From Cyanobacteriota bacterium (GTDB taxonomy: Bacteria > Cyanobacteriota > Vampirovibrionia > Gastranaerophilales > UBA9971), in NCBI GenBank assembly GCA_022703625.1, contig JAKLDH010000009.1:1-43939 (forward strand): a stretch of 43,939 bases of DNA. The letters are read 5' to 3'. Below the pieces are notes generated by a model. It made no database searches. It was not told the origin of the DNA and worked only from the letters and a program-made list of their open reading frames with translations. The translations under genes and the position numbers were made by a program. Numbering within the stretch: the first letter of the stretch is position 1; each line of letters begins with the position of its first letter. Shown here in pieces: positions 32,530 through 41,418 of this stretch.

Positions 32530-33378
32530 TTATTTTTCAAGAATGGCTATAAGTGAGTCGCATTGCTCAATTTCTGCAAGTTTTTTTTCGTATTGAATCT
32601 GAAGCTCCTCACTATCAAGAAAATCCCACTCAATATGACCAGCCGGTTTCCCTTTTGCTAACCAATGCAGATGATTCGCCAGAGTATATCGCTGATATTG
32701 TCTTATAGAATCAATTTTAAAACTTGTTTTTTCTAATAAAGTCCTTAAATTAGCCTGATTAAACAAATATAAATGGCAACTCCAGTAAGTAAAATCTGAA
32801 AACGGTTTACAGTCATATAAATGCAAAAGAACATCATTTGAAGAAGGAACTTCTATAATTATTTTGCCTTCTTCCGCTAATTTGGGATAAAGCCGGTTTA
32901 AAACCTGTAAAGGGTCTTTTATATGCTCAAATACATGAAATAAAGTTATTATATCAAGACTTTCATCAGGAATTTCTTCTATGCCGGAATATACATGAAA
33001 ATCGTTTTTTAAAGCGGTTTGACAATTTTTATTAGGTTCAAGCGCATATAATTCTGCGGCAATATTGGCTTCCTTGATTTTTTTTAATAAAGAGCCTTTT
33101 CCACAGCCAAAATCAAGGATGCGTTTATTGATGAATAAGTTGTTGTGAAGATTAAATCTTTTTTCAGTGTCGGTTTTATCTGTAACATTAACAATATTGC
33201 CTAAATTAACGGATTTTCCCATTCCTCCCTGTTCATAAAAACTTTCATTTATATGATCTTTTTTATCCAGGAAAACAAGTCCGCAATTATTACATTTTAA
33301 AACGTTTAAATCAGTTCTATCTCTTACCCTGTCTTTTATTAAAGAAAGAGAAGAATTACAGCATAAATAACAACTCAT
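32530..33378 (-). CDS. Zinc-ribbon class I SAM-dependent methyltransferase (second copy)
   Basis: A 282-residue methyltransferase with the same layout as the enzyme at 1683-2585: an N-terminal four-Cys ribbon (CYLC near residue 3 and CNNCGLVFLD near 29), SAM motif I RILDFGCGKGSLLKKI, then ITLFHVFEHIKDP and the PSSNDVLL region. It is divergent from the second NeuB-type gene, 203 bases away. Context suggests modification of a glycan or glycolipid; the substrate is unknown. Confidence 0.8.
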   Translation of the reverse strand: MSCYLCCNSSLSLIKDRVRDRTDLNVLKCNNCGLVFLDKKDHINESFYEQGGMGKSVNLGNIVNVTDKTDTEKRFNLHNNLFINKRILDFGCGKGSLLKKIKEANIAAELYALEPNKNCQTALKNDFHVYSGIEEIPDESLDIITLFHVFEHIKDPLQVLNRLYPKLAEEGKIIIEVPSSNDVLLHLYDCKPFSDFTYWSCHLYLFNQANLRTLLEKTSFKIDSIRQYQRYTLANHLHWLAKGKPAGHIEWDFLDSEELQIQYEKKLAEIEQCDSLIAILEK

Positions 33379-33581
33379 TTATAATTGTTCACAAATTTCT
33401 TATACTTATAAAAAATATAATATAATTAACTTTTATTATTGTAAAAAAAATTAAGCAAATTCATTAATTTAGCTTAGAAAAACAGATTGAAGCGCGCAAA
33501 TTTAATATAATTACACCACGCAATTAAATTAAAAAGGCGCTAAATTAGATATATGTATTTAAGTCGGGGGGTAAAATTTAC

Positions 33582-34469
33582 ATGAATAAAGTTGTAAAAG
33601 TCGGTAATGCATTAATTGGCAGGAATCAACCTTGTTTTATTATTGCTGAAATAGGGATTAACCATAACGGATGCGTTAATGTAGCAAAAAAATTAATAGA
33701 TTTAGCTGTTTCATCAGGATGCAATGCGGTAAAATTCCAAAAAAGGACTGTTGATATTGTATATTCACAGGAAGAACTTGCTCTGCCAAGACCTAACCCG
33801 TTTGGAGAAACTAACGGCGATCTTAAACGAGGCTTGGAATTAAAACTTGAAGATTACGAAGAAATTGATGATTACTGTAAAAAAAGAGGAATAATGTGGT
33901 TTTCTTCTTGCTGGGATAAAAATTCTGTTGATTTTATGGAATATTTTGAGCCTCCTTGTTATAAAATAGCTTCCGCAACCCTTACAGATGATGATTTACT
34001 GGCTTATACAGTTTCAAAAAATCGCCCTGTATTAATATCAACAGGAATGAGCACGTTGGAAGAAATTGATCATGCCCTTAGTATTACGGGAACAAATAAT
34101 GTTATTTTGTATCACTGCACTTCCACTTATCCTACAGATGCAGAGGAAGCCAATTTAAACGCAATTCACGAACTTGATAAAAGATATGATTGCCCAATCG
34201 GATACAGCGGGCATGAAAGAGGAATAAGCCCGTCTATTATAGCGGCGGCTATTGGAGCGGTATCTGTTGAAAGGCATATAACTCTTGACAGAACAATGTG
34301 GGGAAGCGATCATGCCGCCAGCCTTGAGCCTTCAGGATTGTTTAAAATGGTTCGAGATATTCGCTCCATTCCCAAGCTTCTTGGAAATGGCGAAAAAGTT
34401 GTTTACCAGAGCGAAAAACCGATTATCAAAAAACTTAGAAAAGTTTTTAGTTCCGCAAGTAAGGTTTAA
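33582..34469 (+). CDS. NeuB-type synthase without SAF domain
   Basis: A 295-residue nonulosonic acid synthase-like protein. The TIM-barrel motifs are complete: CFIIAEIGINHNG, AVKFQKRTVD, WFSSCWDKNSVDFM, VLISTGMSTLEEID, HCTSTYPTDAEEANLNAI, GYSGHERG and ERHITLDRTMWGSDHAASL. The C-terminal SAF domain of the first NeuB (1-999) is missing; the chain stops after VVYQSEKPIIKKLRKVF. Such short forms occur in the family. The stop at 34469 is only 12 bases from a palindromic element. A GGGGGG-type sequence precedes the ATG by about 10 bases. It may make a different sialic-like acid or act with the nearby methyltransferase. Confidence 0.85.
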   Translation: MNKVVKVGNALIGRNQPCFIIAEIGINHNGCVNVAKKLIDLAVSSGCNAVKFQKRTVDIVYSQEELALPRPNPFGETNGDLKRGLELKLEDYEEIDDYCKKRGIMWFSSCWDKNSVDFMEYFEPPCYKIASATLTDDDLLAYTVSKNRPVLISTGMSTLEEIDHALSITGTNNVILYHCTSTYPTDAEEANLNAIHELDKRYDCPIGYSGHERGISPSIIAAAIGAVSVERHITLDRTMWGSDHAASLEPSGLFKMVRDIRSIPKLLGNGEKVVYQSEKPIIKKLRKVFSSASKV

Positions 34470-34481
34470 TGCGATAACTTA

Positions 34482-34625
34482 TACCAAGTTGCAATCAATG
34501 TAGTATTAAATCTCCCTCCTTCTACCCCTCCCCAAGGGGGGGGTAGAAGAGTTGACAAGGGTTTTGCCGGCTACGCCGGCAAAACCCTTGTCAAAAAATA
34601 ATACTCTTTTGATTGCAACTTGGTA
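34482..34625. mobile_element. MITE-like palindromic element with two internal hairpins
   Basis: Perfect 18-bp terminal inverted repeats, ATACCAAGTTGCAATCAA at 34481-34498 and its complement at 34609-34626, plus an inner pair AGTATTA/TAATACT (34502 and 34599). TA sits at both ends (34482, 34624), as for Tc1/mariner/IS630-type insertions. Inside are a C/G-rich hairpin (34519-34549, CTTCTACCCC/GGGGTAGAAG) and a perfect 20-bp stem with a TAC loop (34552-34594). No protein is encoded, so a transposase would have to act in trans. Confidence 0.65.
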
Positions 34626-34635
34626 TTAGATCACG

Positions 34636-34665
34636 AAAATTGACATGCCGAACTTGTTTCGGCAT
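34636..34665 (-). terminator. Hairpin after the aspartase gene
   Basis: ATGCCGAA (34645-34652) pairs with TTCGGCAT (34658-34665), loop CTTGT; read in reverse it begins at the aspartase stop and is followed by GTCAATTTTCG. It could end aspartase transcription, although the T run is weak. Confidence 0.45.
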
Positions 34666-36069
34666 CTATTCGGCATGGAGTTTATACCCCAATGCCAATA
34701 CTGCTTCGGGCGAAGTTAGCTCGTTAAACCTATCTTCAGTTATATATCCATTTTTTATCAAATAATTTTTTATATTTAAATCTGAATGTTCAATTTCTTT
34801 AATTATTTTAGAAATTTTATTATAGCCAAGCTCCGGCAAAAGAGCGGTTAATGTGGCATAACTGGATTCTACCTGCTGCTTTAACGCTTTTTTATTAGGC
34901 TTTATCCCGTCAATACAATATTCTCTAAGAGTTTTATTTGTATTTATTAATAGCTCAAGGGATTCCAGAAAAGAAAATGCCAATAAAGGTATATTATGAT
35001 TAAGTTCAAACTGTCCTCCGGCTACGCATTGATCTATTATTAAGTCATTTCCGAGAACTTTTATGCCTACCTGCGCCGATAGCTCAGGAATTACAGGATT
35101 AATTTTCCCGGGCATAATTGATGAACCCACCTGAACAGCAGGAAGGATTATTTCTGCCAGACCCGCTTTAGGTCCTGAGTTCATTAATCTTAGATCATTT
35201 GAAATTTTTATAAGATTTGTTGCGTGAGCTTTTAATATACCGCTAACTTCACTGAACACATCAAGGTTTTGAGTGTTTTCAACCAGATTTTCCGCTCTGG
35301 AAAGACCAATTCCCGTTAAGTCCTGAAGCTTGTCAATTACGCTGAAAATAAATTTTTTAGGAGCAGACAAACCTGTTCCAATAGCAGTCCCGCCAATATT
35401 CACTACTCTAAGACGTTCTTCACACTTGTAAATTCTCCACCGATCTCTGGATATTGCTTCTGCATAAGCTGAAAATTCTTTTCCCAGCGTTATTAATACC
35501 GCATCCATAAGCTGTGTTCTGCCAACTTTTACTATATCGGCAAATTCTTTTTCTTTTTCCTGAAAACTCTCCTGAAGAGCTGTTACTTCTTTTTCAAGTT
35601 TTCTTAAAAGAAATATTGACGCGGTTTTTAATGCTGTTGGATATACGTCATTTGTTGACTGAAAAAGGTTTATCTCTTCTATTGGGTCGATAAATTTATA
35701 TTCGCCTTTGTTTTTGCCATAAATTTCAAGCGCTCTGTTAGCGATAACTTCGTTAACATTCATGTTGAGAGAAGTTCCCGCGCCTCCCTGAAAGGGATCA
35801 ACGATTATTTCTTCGTTAAATTTGCCTTCTGAAAACTCTTCACAAGCTTTTATAATGGCATTTGCTTTTTCCTTTTCCCAAATCGCAAGATCCTTTATCG
35901 AAAGCGAGCAGGCAAGCTTTAAAAGCCCGAATGCTTTTATAAATTCCTGATTTATTTTATATCCTGAAATATTAAAATTTTTTTTTGCCCGATAGGTGTG
36001 AATACCCCAGTAAGCGTTTTTTGGAATTTCAACTTCGCCAAGAAAATCCGTTTCTTTTCTGTAAGACAT
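34666..36069 (-). CDS. aspA: Aspartate ammonia-lyase (aspartase)
   Basis: A 467-residue member of the fumarase/aspartase superfamily. The signature GSSIMPGKINP (315-325) contains the mobile catalytic loop Ser. AGTSLNMNVNEVIANRA (97-113), STNDVYPTA (138-146) and GRTQLMDA (183-190) line the active site. The NMNVNEVIANRA block and the length favour aspartase over fumarase C, though these are not separable with certainty by eye. It would convert L-aspartate to fumarate and ammonia, which fits an anaerobe using fumarate or amino acids. The start ATG has AAGGGAA just upstream. It is a single-gene unit. Confidence 0.87.
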   Translation of the reverse strand: MSYRKETDFLGEVEIPKNAYWGIHTYRAKKNFNISGYKINQEFIKAFGLLKLACSLSIKDLAIWEKEKANAIIKACEEFSEGKFNEEIIVDPFQGGAGTSLNMNVNEVIANRALEIYGKNKGEYKFIDPIEEINLFQSTNDVYPTALKTASIFLLRKLEKEVTALQESFQEKEKEFADIVKVGRTQLMDAVLITLGKEFSAYAEAISRDRWRIYKCEERLRVVNIGGTAIGTGLSAPKKFIFSVIDKLQDLTGIGLSRAENLVENTQNLDVFSEVSGILKAHATNLIKISNDLRLMNSGPKAGLAEIILPAVQVGSSIMPGKINPVIPELSAQVGIKVLGNDLIIDQCVAGGQFELNHNIPLLAFSFLESLELLINTNKTLREYCIDGIKPNKKALKQQVESSYATLTALLPELGYNKISKIIKEIEHSDLNIKNYLIKNGYITEDRFNELTSPEAVLALGYKLHAE

Positions 36070-36143
36070 TTTTTATTCCCTTAATTTTATAAGTATCAAT
36101 CTGAATTAATTATAGCAATCATTTAAAGAAATCGATAAATTTA

Positions 36144-36193
36144 AAAGGAGGTTACTGTAAAGTCTTAAATTGCGGGCGCTTCTAAAAACTCAA
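36144..36193. repeat. AAAGGAGGT plus short dispersed repeat, copy B
   Basis: AAAGGAGGT (36144-36152) with no gene start after it is followed by TGTAAAGTCTTAA, the same sequence that precedes the palindrome at 43718, and by GGGCGCTTCTAAAAACTCAA (36174-36193), a one-mismatch copy of 6996-7015. Confidence 0.5.
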
Positions 36194-36288
36194 AAAATTC
36201 AATTAAGCAATTTTTTAAACAAGATTGTTTTTATAATAATACAAATATATGGGATTAGAGAAAAATATTAGGAAAAGGGGATTTAAAG

Positions 36289-36648
36289 ATGTCAGAATTT
36301 TGTAATGTTAGCAACATGAAAACAGGTATGGAAACTTACAAAAACATACCTAATGCAATTAATGGAACTATCAGAAATGAAGTTGCTTTAGCAAGAGCAA
36401 CCGGTGAATGTGAAGCGCCAACAAGAGAATTAGCTTCCGAAAACGCAAAAAATCAAAGCGTCTTCAGTCAAACTACTGATGGCAGGCTTAAGTTTACAGA
36501 TCATGCAACCAGTCAAAGACAATGCGATATTTTAGCGGACAAATACGGTTATATGGATCCACAGGTTGATTCAAACGGCGCATGTACAGTTAAAGAACCT
36601 TCTTTAACTGATAAAGCCATAAATTTTGTATCAGGTTTATTTAATTAA
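36289..36648 (+). CDS. Hypothetical small protein
   Basis: A 119-residue protein that I do not recognise. It has no signal peptide or membrane segment; it is rich in Asn, Thr, Ala and Glu, has four cysteines (FCNVS, GECEAP, QRQCDI, NGACTV), and ends in a short amphipathic helix (LTDKAINFVSGLFN). A good AAAAGGGG ribosome binding site precedes the ATG, and a strong hairpin follows it, so it looks like a genuine, independently expressed gene. Codon use and base composition resemble its neighbours. Confidence 0.65.
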   Translation: MSEFCNVSNMKTGMETYKNIPNAINGTIRNEVALARATGECEAPTRELASENAKNQSVFSQTTDGRLKFTDHATSQRQCDILADKYGYMDPQVDSNGACTVKEPSLTDKAINFVSGLFN

Positions 36649-36677
36649 ATAAAAAATTGTTTTTATAAAGCTTTAAT

Positions 36678-36712
36678 TAGCGGGTGTCTTGCCTTCGGCA
36701 AAACACCCGCTA
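36678..36712. terminator. Palindromic repeat R1 between convergent genes
   Basis: TAGCGGGTGTCTTGCC, loop TTC, GGCAAAACACCCGCTA: a 16-base stem with one mismatch. It lies between the 36289 forward and 36720 reverse genes and can terminate both. Same family as 43718-43752, with paired stem changes. Confidence 0.6.
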
Positions 36713-36719
36713 TGACCTT

Positions 36720-36917
36720 TTAATGACTTTTATTATAAAATTTTATAAAATTTTCAACTGATCTGTCATAAGTTTTTTCATCCTCTAAAGGAAAGAAACA
36801 TCCGGGAATTTCTCCTCTTTTTCGGTGAAAAGTTACACAATCACAGCATATTCCTCTTTTTGAGCAGGAATATGAACATGCGCAGTCATTAAGATTTTTT
36901 TCTTTTTTACATTCCAT
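36720..36917 (-). CDS. Small cysteine-rich protein, DUF6485-like
   Basis: A 65-residue protein with seven cysteines: MECKK, NDCACSYSCSKRGICCDCVTFHR, GEIPGCFFP (positions roughly 3, 12, 14, 18, 24, 25, 27 and 40, the count depending on the first Cys). The pattern C-x-C-x3-C-x5-CC-x-C plus YHR/FHR, PGCFFP and TYDRS recalls the DUF6485 family of small, probably metal-binding proteins common in anaerobes; this is from memory. The function of the family is unknown. The start lies in AT-rich sequence with AGGGAAAT upstream. Confidence 0.75.
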   Translation of the reverse strand: MECKKEKNLNDCACSYSCSKRGICCDCVTFHRKRGEIPGCFFPLEDEKTYDRSVENFIKFYNKSH

Positions 36918-37079
36918 AATAATTTCCCTTTAAATTTTCAAAAATATAATGTTTTAAGTTTTTGTAATATAAACACAAATTTATGACAATTTTTATTTTT
37001 AGCTACCTTGTTTATTTAGTGAATAATTATAAATTAAAAAAGTAAAAATTTTTATTAATTAAAGAGAGAGATTAAAAAT

Positions 37080-40000
37080 ATGATGGAAATTTCAAAAGGG
37101 TTTGTAAATAATTTTGATAAAAAAGCGCAAAATAAACCGTCTTTTAAAGGCTTAACAGTTGAAACAAGAAATGACGGAACAAAACACCATTCATTTTATA
37201 GCCCGGGCTCTGATAAAATTCAACTGGAAATTTTGCCTCTTATAAGAGATGACAAAGGAAATTATAAAGTTGCTGAAGGAGCTGAAAAAGAAACGATTTC
37301 CCCGAAAAACACAACGGAATTTCTTAAAAAATGGGAACCTAAAGATAAAAGCTCAATTTTAAATATATCAAGCCCGGGCATAATTCCTGCATACAGGTTT
37401 AAAGACGGAGAAAAGATTATTCTTGACGAAGTAAGACGAGTCAAAATCAACGGGGAAGACTATAACCTCGGATGGGACCCGCAAAGACCCGATCTTAAAA
37501 AAGCCCGTACAATAATGCATATCATGCCTGATATGCAAAAAGCCGACGGACCTGACAGAAGAAACCATTTCAATATGTTCGGAGGAACTATTAATGATGT
37601 TATAGGCAAGCTTGATTATTTCAATAAATTAGGCGCAACAAGAATTTTAAGCGCGCCTGTTTTTAATAACGGACCTAAAAACAGCAACGGTTACTGGACA
37701 AAAAATCCGTATCAGGTTGATCCGATAAGAGGCAGTTTTTCTGATTTTAATAAACTCCAAACCGAGCTTTATAAAAAAGGAATGGGCTTTATTGCCGATG
37801 GCGCTTTTATAAATGAAAGCTGGGAAGGCGTTCATGTTAAAGACATAATGAAATACGGAAAAGAATCTCCGTTTTTGCGCTGGTTTGAAGTTTCTGATCC
37901 AAATAAACCTTTATGCCCTCCTTTATTGCCGGATATGAACAATAAAAAAGCTCTTCAAAATCTTGGAATTAAACTGATAAACGCTCCATATAAACTGGAA
38001 TATCATAAAGACGCTTTAAAACCCGCTGAAATACTTGAAAATAGTGATTTTGACAGAAATCAACCAACAAAAATCCAGCTTTTTGATAAACGTTTTCTAA
38101 GTCCTGAAAAACAAAAAGAAAACAAAGTAACAGATGTTTATGATATTAAAGAACTTGATAATCCTAATGAAGTTAAGAGTTTTGACGATTCAGTCCAGCT
38201 TGCTTCTTTTGAAGTAGAAGCTGATAAGATTAAAAAAGCGTTAGACAAGCCATATATAGAAAAAACAGGTCTTAATCCCGAAAAATTCCTTATGAATACA
38301 GACATGGGAAGAAATTTTAAATTGACCTACACGGGCGAAGGAAGCAATATTGCCCTCTGGGACGGTCAGAATGATATCGCTAAATTAAGATTTTTCGTTA
38401 CTCCGTCAGAAGAACTGGAATTACATCCTGATGAGGTAACAAACATCAAAAAAGCGTCAGCGCAGGTTCAGGATAATCTTGTTCAGGTAGGAGAATTCTG
38501 GACAGGGCAGACAGAAAAAACCCTTTCTGAGCATACGGCAAATGTTCTGTCTGAAAAACTAAGCGCTATAGGTAAAAATTCCGGCAAATCCAAAGTAGAA
38601 CGTTTTGAGCAGGCTATAAAAGAATTAGCGGGAACAGAACTTCCGAAAGAAAGCATTGACCTTATAAATAAAGAACAAATAGACAATATTTTAAACAGCA
38701 AGTATGATCCTGAAACAAAGTCCTATACAGGAAGTTATAATATGCAAATAGCTCCTCTGCCAAAAAATATAACAGAAGGCTTAATGAGCTATCCTCTGGA
38801 AACAATAGATTTCCCTGATGAAATTTGTTCAGTCCTCGCAGGACCTCATGTAAAAAAACTTGCTTCTAATTATGATCTTGTCGGGGTTTCAAGATATGAT
38901 CTTATGAAAAAACCTGAATACAAGACAGATTACAGTGAAACCTACAAAGACATGGACGACGTTTATCAATATAAATTAACGCCTTTTGTAAAGAAAATCA
39001 TTAATTCCAGCGAAGTCCTTAAAGCTAAAATGCCTATTGATGAAAAAGGAGATTTTGCAACTGATGAAGGCAAGGAAATTTTTAGAGTTGTAGCGGACGA
39101 TATAGTTAAATTCGCTGTTGTAAAAGCATTTGCGAACACTTCTCCTACAGAAGAAAGCCTTAATAGCGATAAACCTAAAGGACTTGAGTTTAACAGGGAA
39201 GAACTTGCTGTAAATTCTTTTGCAAACTGGAAAAACAGAAGACAGGCAAGTCATGAAGCTGAAGCCGGAAGCATTATTGATTCAATAAACAACGGCTTAC
39301 AGCAGAATATAAAAGCGGAAGATGAGAAAAAGCTGACAACATATCTTGAAAAAAGGGTAAAAGGACTTAATGGAGATGCTTTAAAAGTTTCCAAACTTAT
39401 TATGAATAAAACGGAATCCGGCTTGGAATGGAGAATTGACGCCGCAAGAGATGCCGCAAATATGCAGAAAATAATGACTTCCGGCGATTCCCAAAACACA
39501 AGAACATCAAACTTCTTCCATGAAAGCTGGGATCAGGTTATCGGCTTATGGGACAGATTTATTAAAGGCGTTAAAAAAGAAAATCCAAAATATTACGCAA
39601 TAGCGGAATCCTCTAATCTTCATAAAGTTTATCCGGGTGATCCTGTTAATAAATTTTTGAAAAAAACCAAAGGAATTGATGTTCCGGTAGGAAATTATCC
39701 AAACATGGGCTCTGTGGAAAGAAAATTTATTGAACAAACAAAATTTACCACTCCAACAAATTATACATACATGTTTTCTACCTTGCCTAATATAGTTCAT
39801 GCGGCAATGGATGCTCAATATACTGAAAAATGCGAAGATTTATTCAGTTTTTTAAATAAGAAATTATTGTATGGCTGGGAACCTAATAAAGTTGGAGAAA
39901 GCCCCGGATTTCTCCGAAGCGCGCCTGCTGACAGCATTCTATATTCTCATATAGGAGTGGATAATCATGATACCTCCAGGGCTCTTCATGGACTTTCTTT

Positions 40001-41390
40001 GGATATTAATGAATACAGCGGAAATATTAAAATAACCGACGAAAAATTACAAAGATGGAACGGTTATAAAATAGGAAAAGAGCTTAATAAATATAATGAG
40101 CTTGATAAAATAGTAAATCCAAAAGCAACTCTTTCAAATATTTTCAATATTTTTGATAAAGCCTGGGGAACATCTAAAGACGATAGAAACTGGTGGTACA
40201 AATCAAATGACGAAGATGCCAGATGGAAATTTGTAATAGACAATTGGCAGGAGCCTTGGGTCGAATCTAAAGATTTAATCGCAAATGTTAATTTAACTGA
40301 AAAATTTAAACAAGAAAAGAAAATTGCTCAAAAAGAATTTGAAAATAATAAAGATAAAATTGGACCTGCAAAACTAAATTATGCTGAGATGAAAAAAACT
40401 GTTATTCCTTCTATTGTTATGGCTGATACCTTGATAAAAGTATATAAAGATTCTGTAGGGGATAAAGAGCTGAAAATTCCAGAAGAAAAAAGACAAAAAC
40501 TCGATGAAACAATACAAAAAGCTATAGATAATATTACCGCAGGAAGCTTTAAGGGCAAGGAATATAGAGAGCTGCCAATCCACTTTGCAAAAAGGGCAAT
40601 AAATCATAATTGGAAAGATATTGTTGCTGAAGCTAAATACCTTGATCCATCAGCTGTAGAAATTTTGGACACTAAAATAAAAGGCGAAAAAACCATAGGC
40701 GATAAACTCGGTGATAAGGTCTATGCAAACTTTGTTCAGCCTGGACTGGAAAAAGTAAAGGCTATTGAGTTATACAAAGTAATTCTGCCCGGATGTCCAA
40801 CTGTTTATAATGGAGAAGATACCGCAGAAACAGGCTTTGAGTCTAACGGGAAGAATGTATATCTTTACAATAGAAACCGTCTGCATCATGAATGGCTCAA
40901 AGAAAGCCCTATAATAGCAAATTTTAATAATCAACTTAAAGATATACTTAATTTAAGAAAAAATAAAGACCTTTCACCGCTTGTAAACGGTCAGATAATT
41001 GTTTTACCGCAACTAAAACATTTTATTGAAGAAAAAATTACTGATGAAAAAGATAAAACTAAAATTGAGAAAAAACTTGTTAATAATTCTAAACTTTATG
41101 CTCTTTACAGATATAATAAAGAAACAGACGTTATTGCCGTTTTAAACATCGCTGGATTTAACAATACACGAGAAAGCAGTAAAATTGAACCGCAAACAAT
41201 TCCTTATATCGACACTTCCAGAAACGGCGATTTTGGAATTACCGGCGGATTGGATAAAGGCGCCGTGTTTGTGAACGCTTTAGATAAAAAAGATGAATAT
41301 ATAGTCAAAGAAGAAGGAAAGCTTTATAAACAAGGCAAAGATCAGTCAATTGTAATTGATCAGCCTGCTCTTATTCTTTATAGAAAGTAA
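37080..41390 (+). CDS. Giant GH13-like (alpha-amylase superfamily) protein with large insertion
   Basis: A 1436-residue protein. GH13 regions are recognisable but widely spaced: GGTINDVIGKLDYFNKLGATRI, here in parts (GGTINDVIGKLDY, KLGATRI), NGYWTKNPYQVDPIRG, region I with D240 and N245 (DGAFINES, normally D-x3-N-H), region II WRIDAARD with nucleophile D787, region III YYAIAES with acid/base E843, region IV GVDNHDTSR with D964. LPGCPTVYNGEDTAETG near the C-terminus is the barrel's last helix-loop. About 545 residues separate regions I and II instead of the usual ~100, so domain B is hugely expanded. The N-terminus has no signal peptide but carries PSFKG at 20-24. The substrate is probably an alpha-glucan or maltodextrin; the call on fold is firm, the activity is not. 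Confidence 0.8.
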   Translation: MMEISKGFVNNFDKKAQNKPSFKGLTVETRNDGTKHHSFYSPGSDKIQLEILPLIRDDKGNYKVAEGAEKETISPKNTTEFLKKWEPKDKSSILNISSPGIIPAYRFKDGEKIILDEVRRVKINGEDYNLGWDPQRPDLKKARTIMHIMPDMQKADGPDRRNHFNMFGGTINDVIGKLDYFNKLGATRILSAPVFNNGPKNSNGYWTKNPYQVDPIRGSFSDFNKLQTELYKKGMGFIADGAFINESWEGVHVKDIMKYGKESPFLRWFEVSDPNKPLCPPLLPDMNNKKALQNLGIKLINAPYKLEYHKDALKPAEILENSDFDRNQPTKIQLFDKRFLSPEKQKENKVTDVYDIKELDNPNEVKSFDDSVQLASFEVEADKIKKALDKPYIEKTGLNPEKFLMNTDMGRNFKLTYTGEGSNIALWDGQNDIAKLRFFVTPSEELELHPDEVTNIKKASAQVQDNLVQVGEFWTGQTEKTLSEHTANVLSEKLSAIGKNSGKSKVERFEQAIKELAGTELPKESIDLINKEQIDNILNSKYDPETKSYTGSYNMQIAPLPKNITEGLMSYPLETIDFPDEICSVLAGPHVKKLASNYDLVGVSRYDLMKKPEYKTDYSETYKDMDDVYQYKLTPFVKKIINSSEVLKAKMPIDEKGDFATDEGKEIFRVVADDIVKFAVVKAFANTSPTEESLNSDKPKGLEFNREELAVNSFANWKNRRQASHEAEAGSIIDSINNGLQQNIKAEDEKKLTTYLEKRVKGLNGDALKVSKLIMNKTESGLEWRIDAARDAANMQKIMTSGDSQNTRTSNFFHESWDQVIGLWDRFIKGVKKENPKYYAIAESSNLHKVYPGDPVNKFLKKTKGIDVPVGNYPNMGSVERKFIEQTKFTTPTNYTYMFSTLPNIVHAAMDAQYTEKCEDLFSFLNKKLLYGWEPNKVGESPGFLRSAPADSILYSHIGVDNHDTSRALHGLSLDINEYSGNIKITDEKLQRWNGYKIGKELNKYNELDKIVNPKATLSNIFNIFDKAWGTSKDDRNWWYKSNDEDARWKFVIDNWQEPWVESKDLIANVNLTEKFKQEKKIAQKEFENNKDKIGPAKLNYAEMKKTVIPSIVMADTLIKVYKDSVGDKELKIPEEKRQKLDETIQKAIDNITAGSFKGKEYRELPIHFAKRAINHNWKDIVAEAKYLDPSAVEILDTKIKGEKTIGDKLGDKVYANFVQPGLEKVKAIELYKVILPGCPTVYNGEDTAETGFESNGKNVYLYNRNRLHHEWLKESPIIANFNNQLKDILNLRKNKDLSPLVNGQIIVLPQLKHFIEEKITDEKDKTKIEKKLVNNSKLYALYRYNKETDVIAVLNIAGFNNTRESSKIEPQTIPYIDTSRNGDFGITGGLDKGAVFVNALDKKDEYIVKEEGKLYKQGKDQSIVIDQPALILYRK

Positions 41391-41418
41391 TACGAGTCTT
41401 ATTATTGTTATACTAAAA

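Noticed and set aside
33582-34469. neuB2 as a pseudogene truncated by the adjacent MITE-like element
   Set aside because: The stop codon lies before the element, the barrel is complete, and SAF-less family members are known; truncation is possible but not shown.
37262-40607. Reverse-strand open frames inside the giant GH13-like gene
   Set aside because: Antisense shadows without start signals; the forward frame is continuous for 1436 codons with family motifs.
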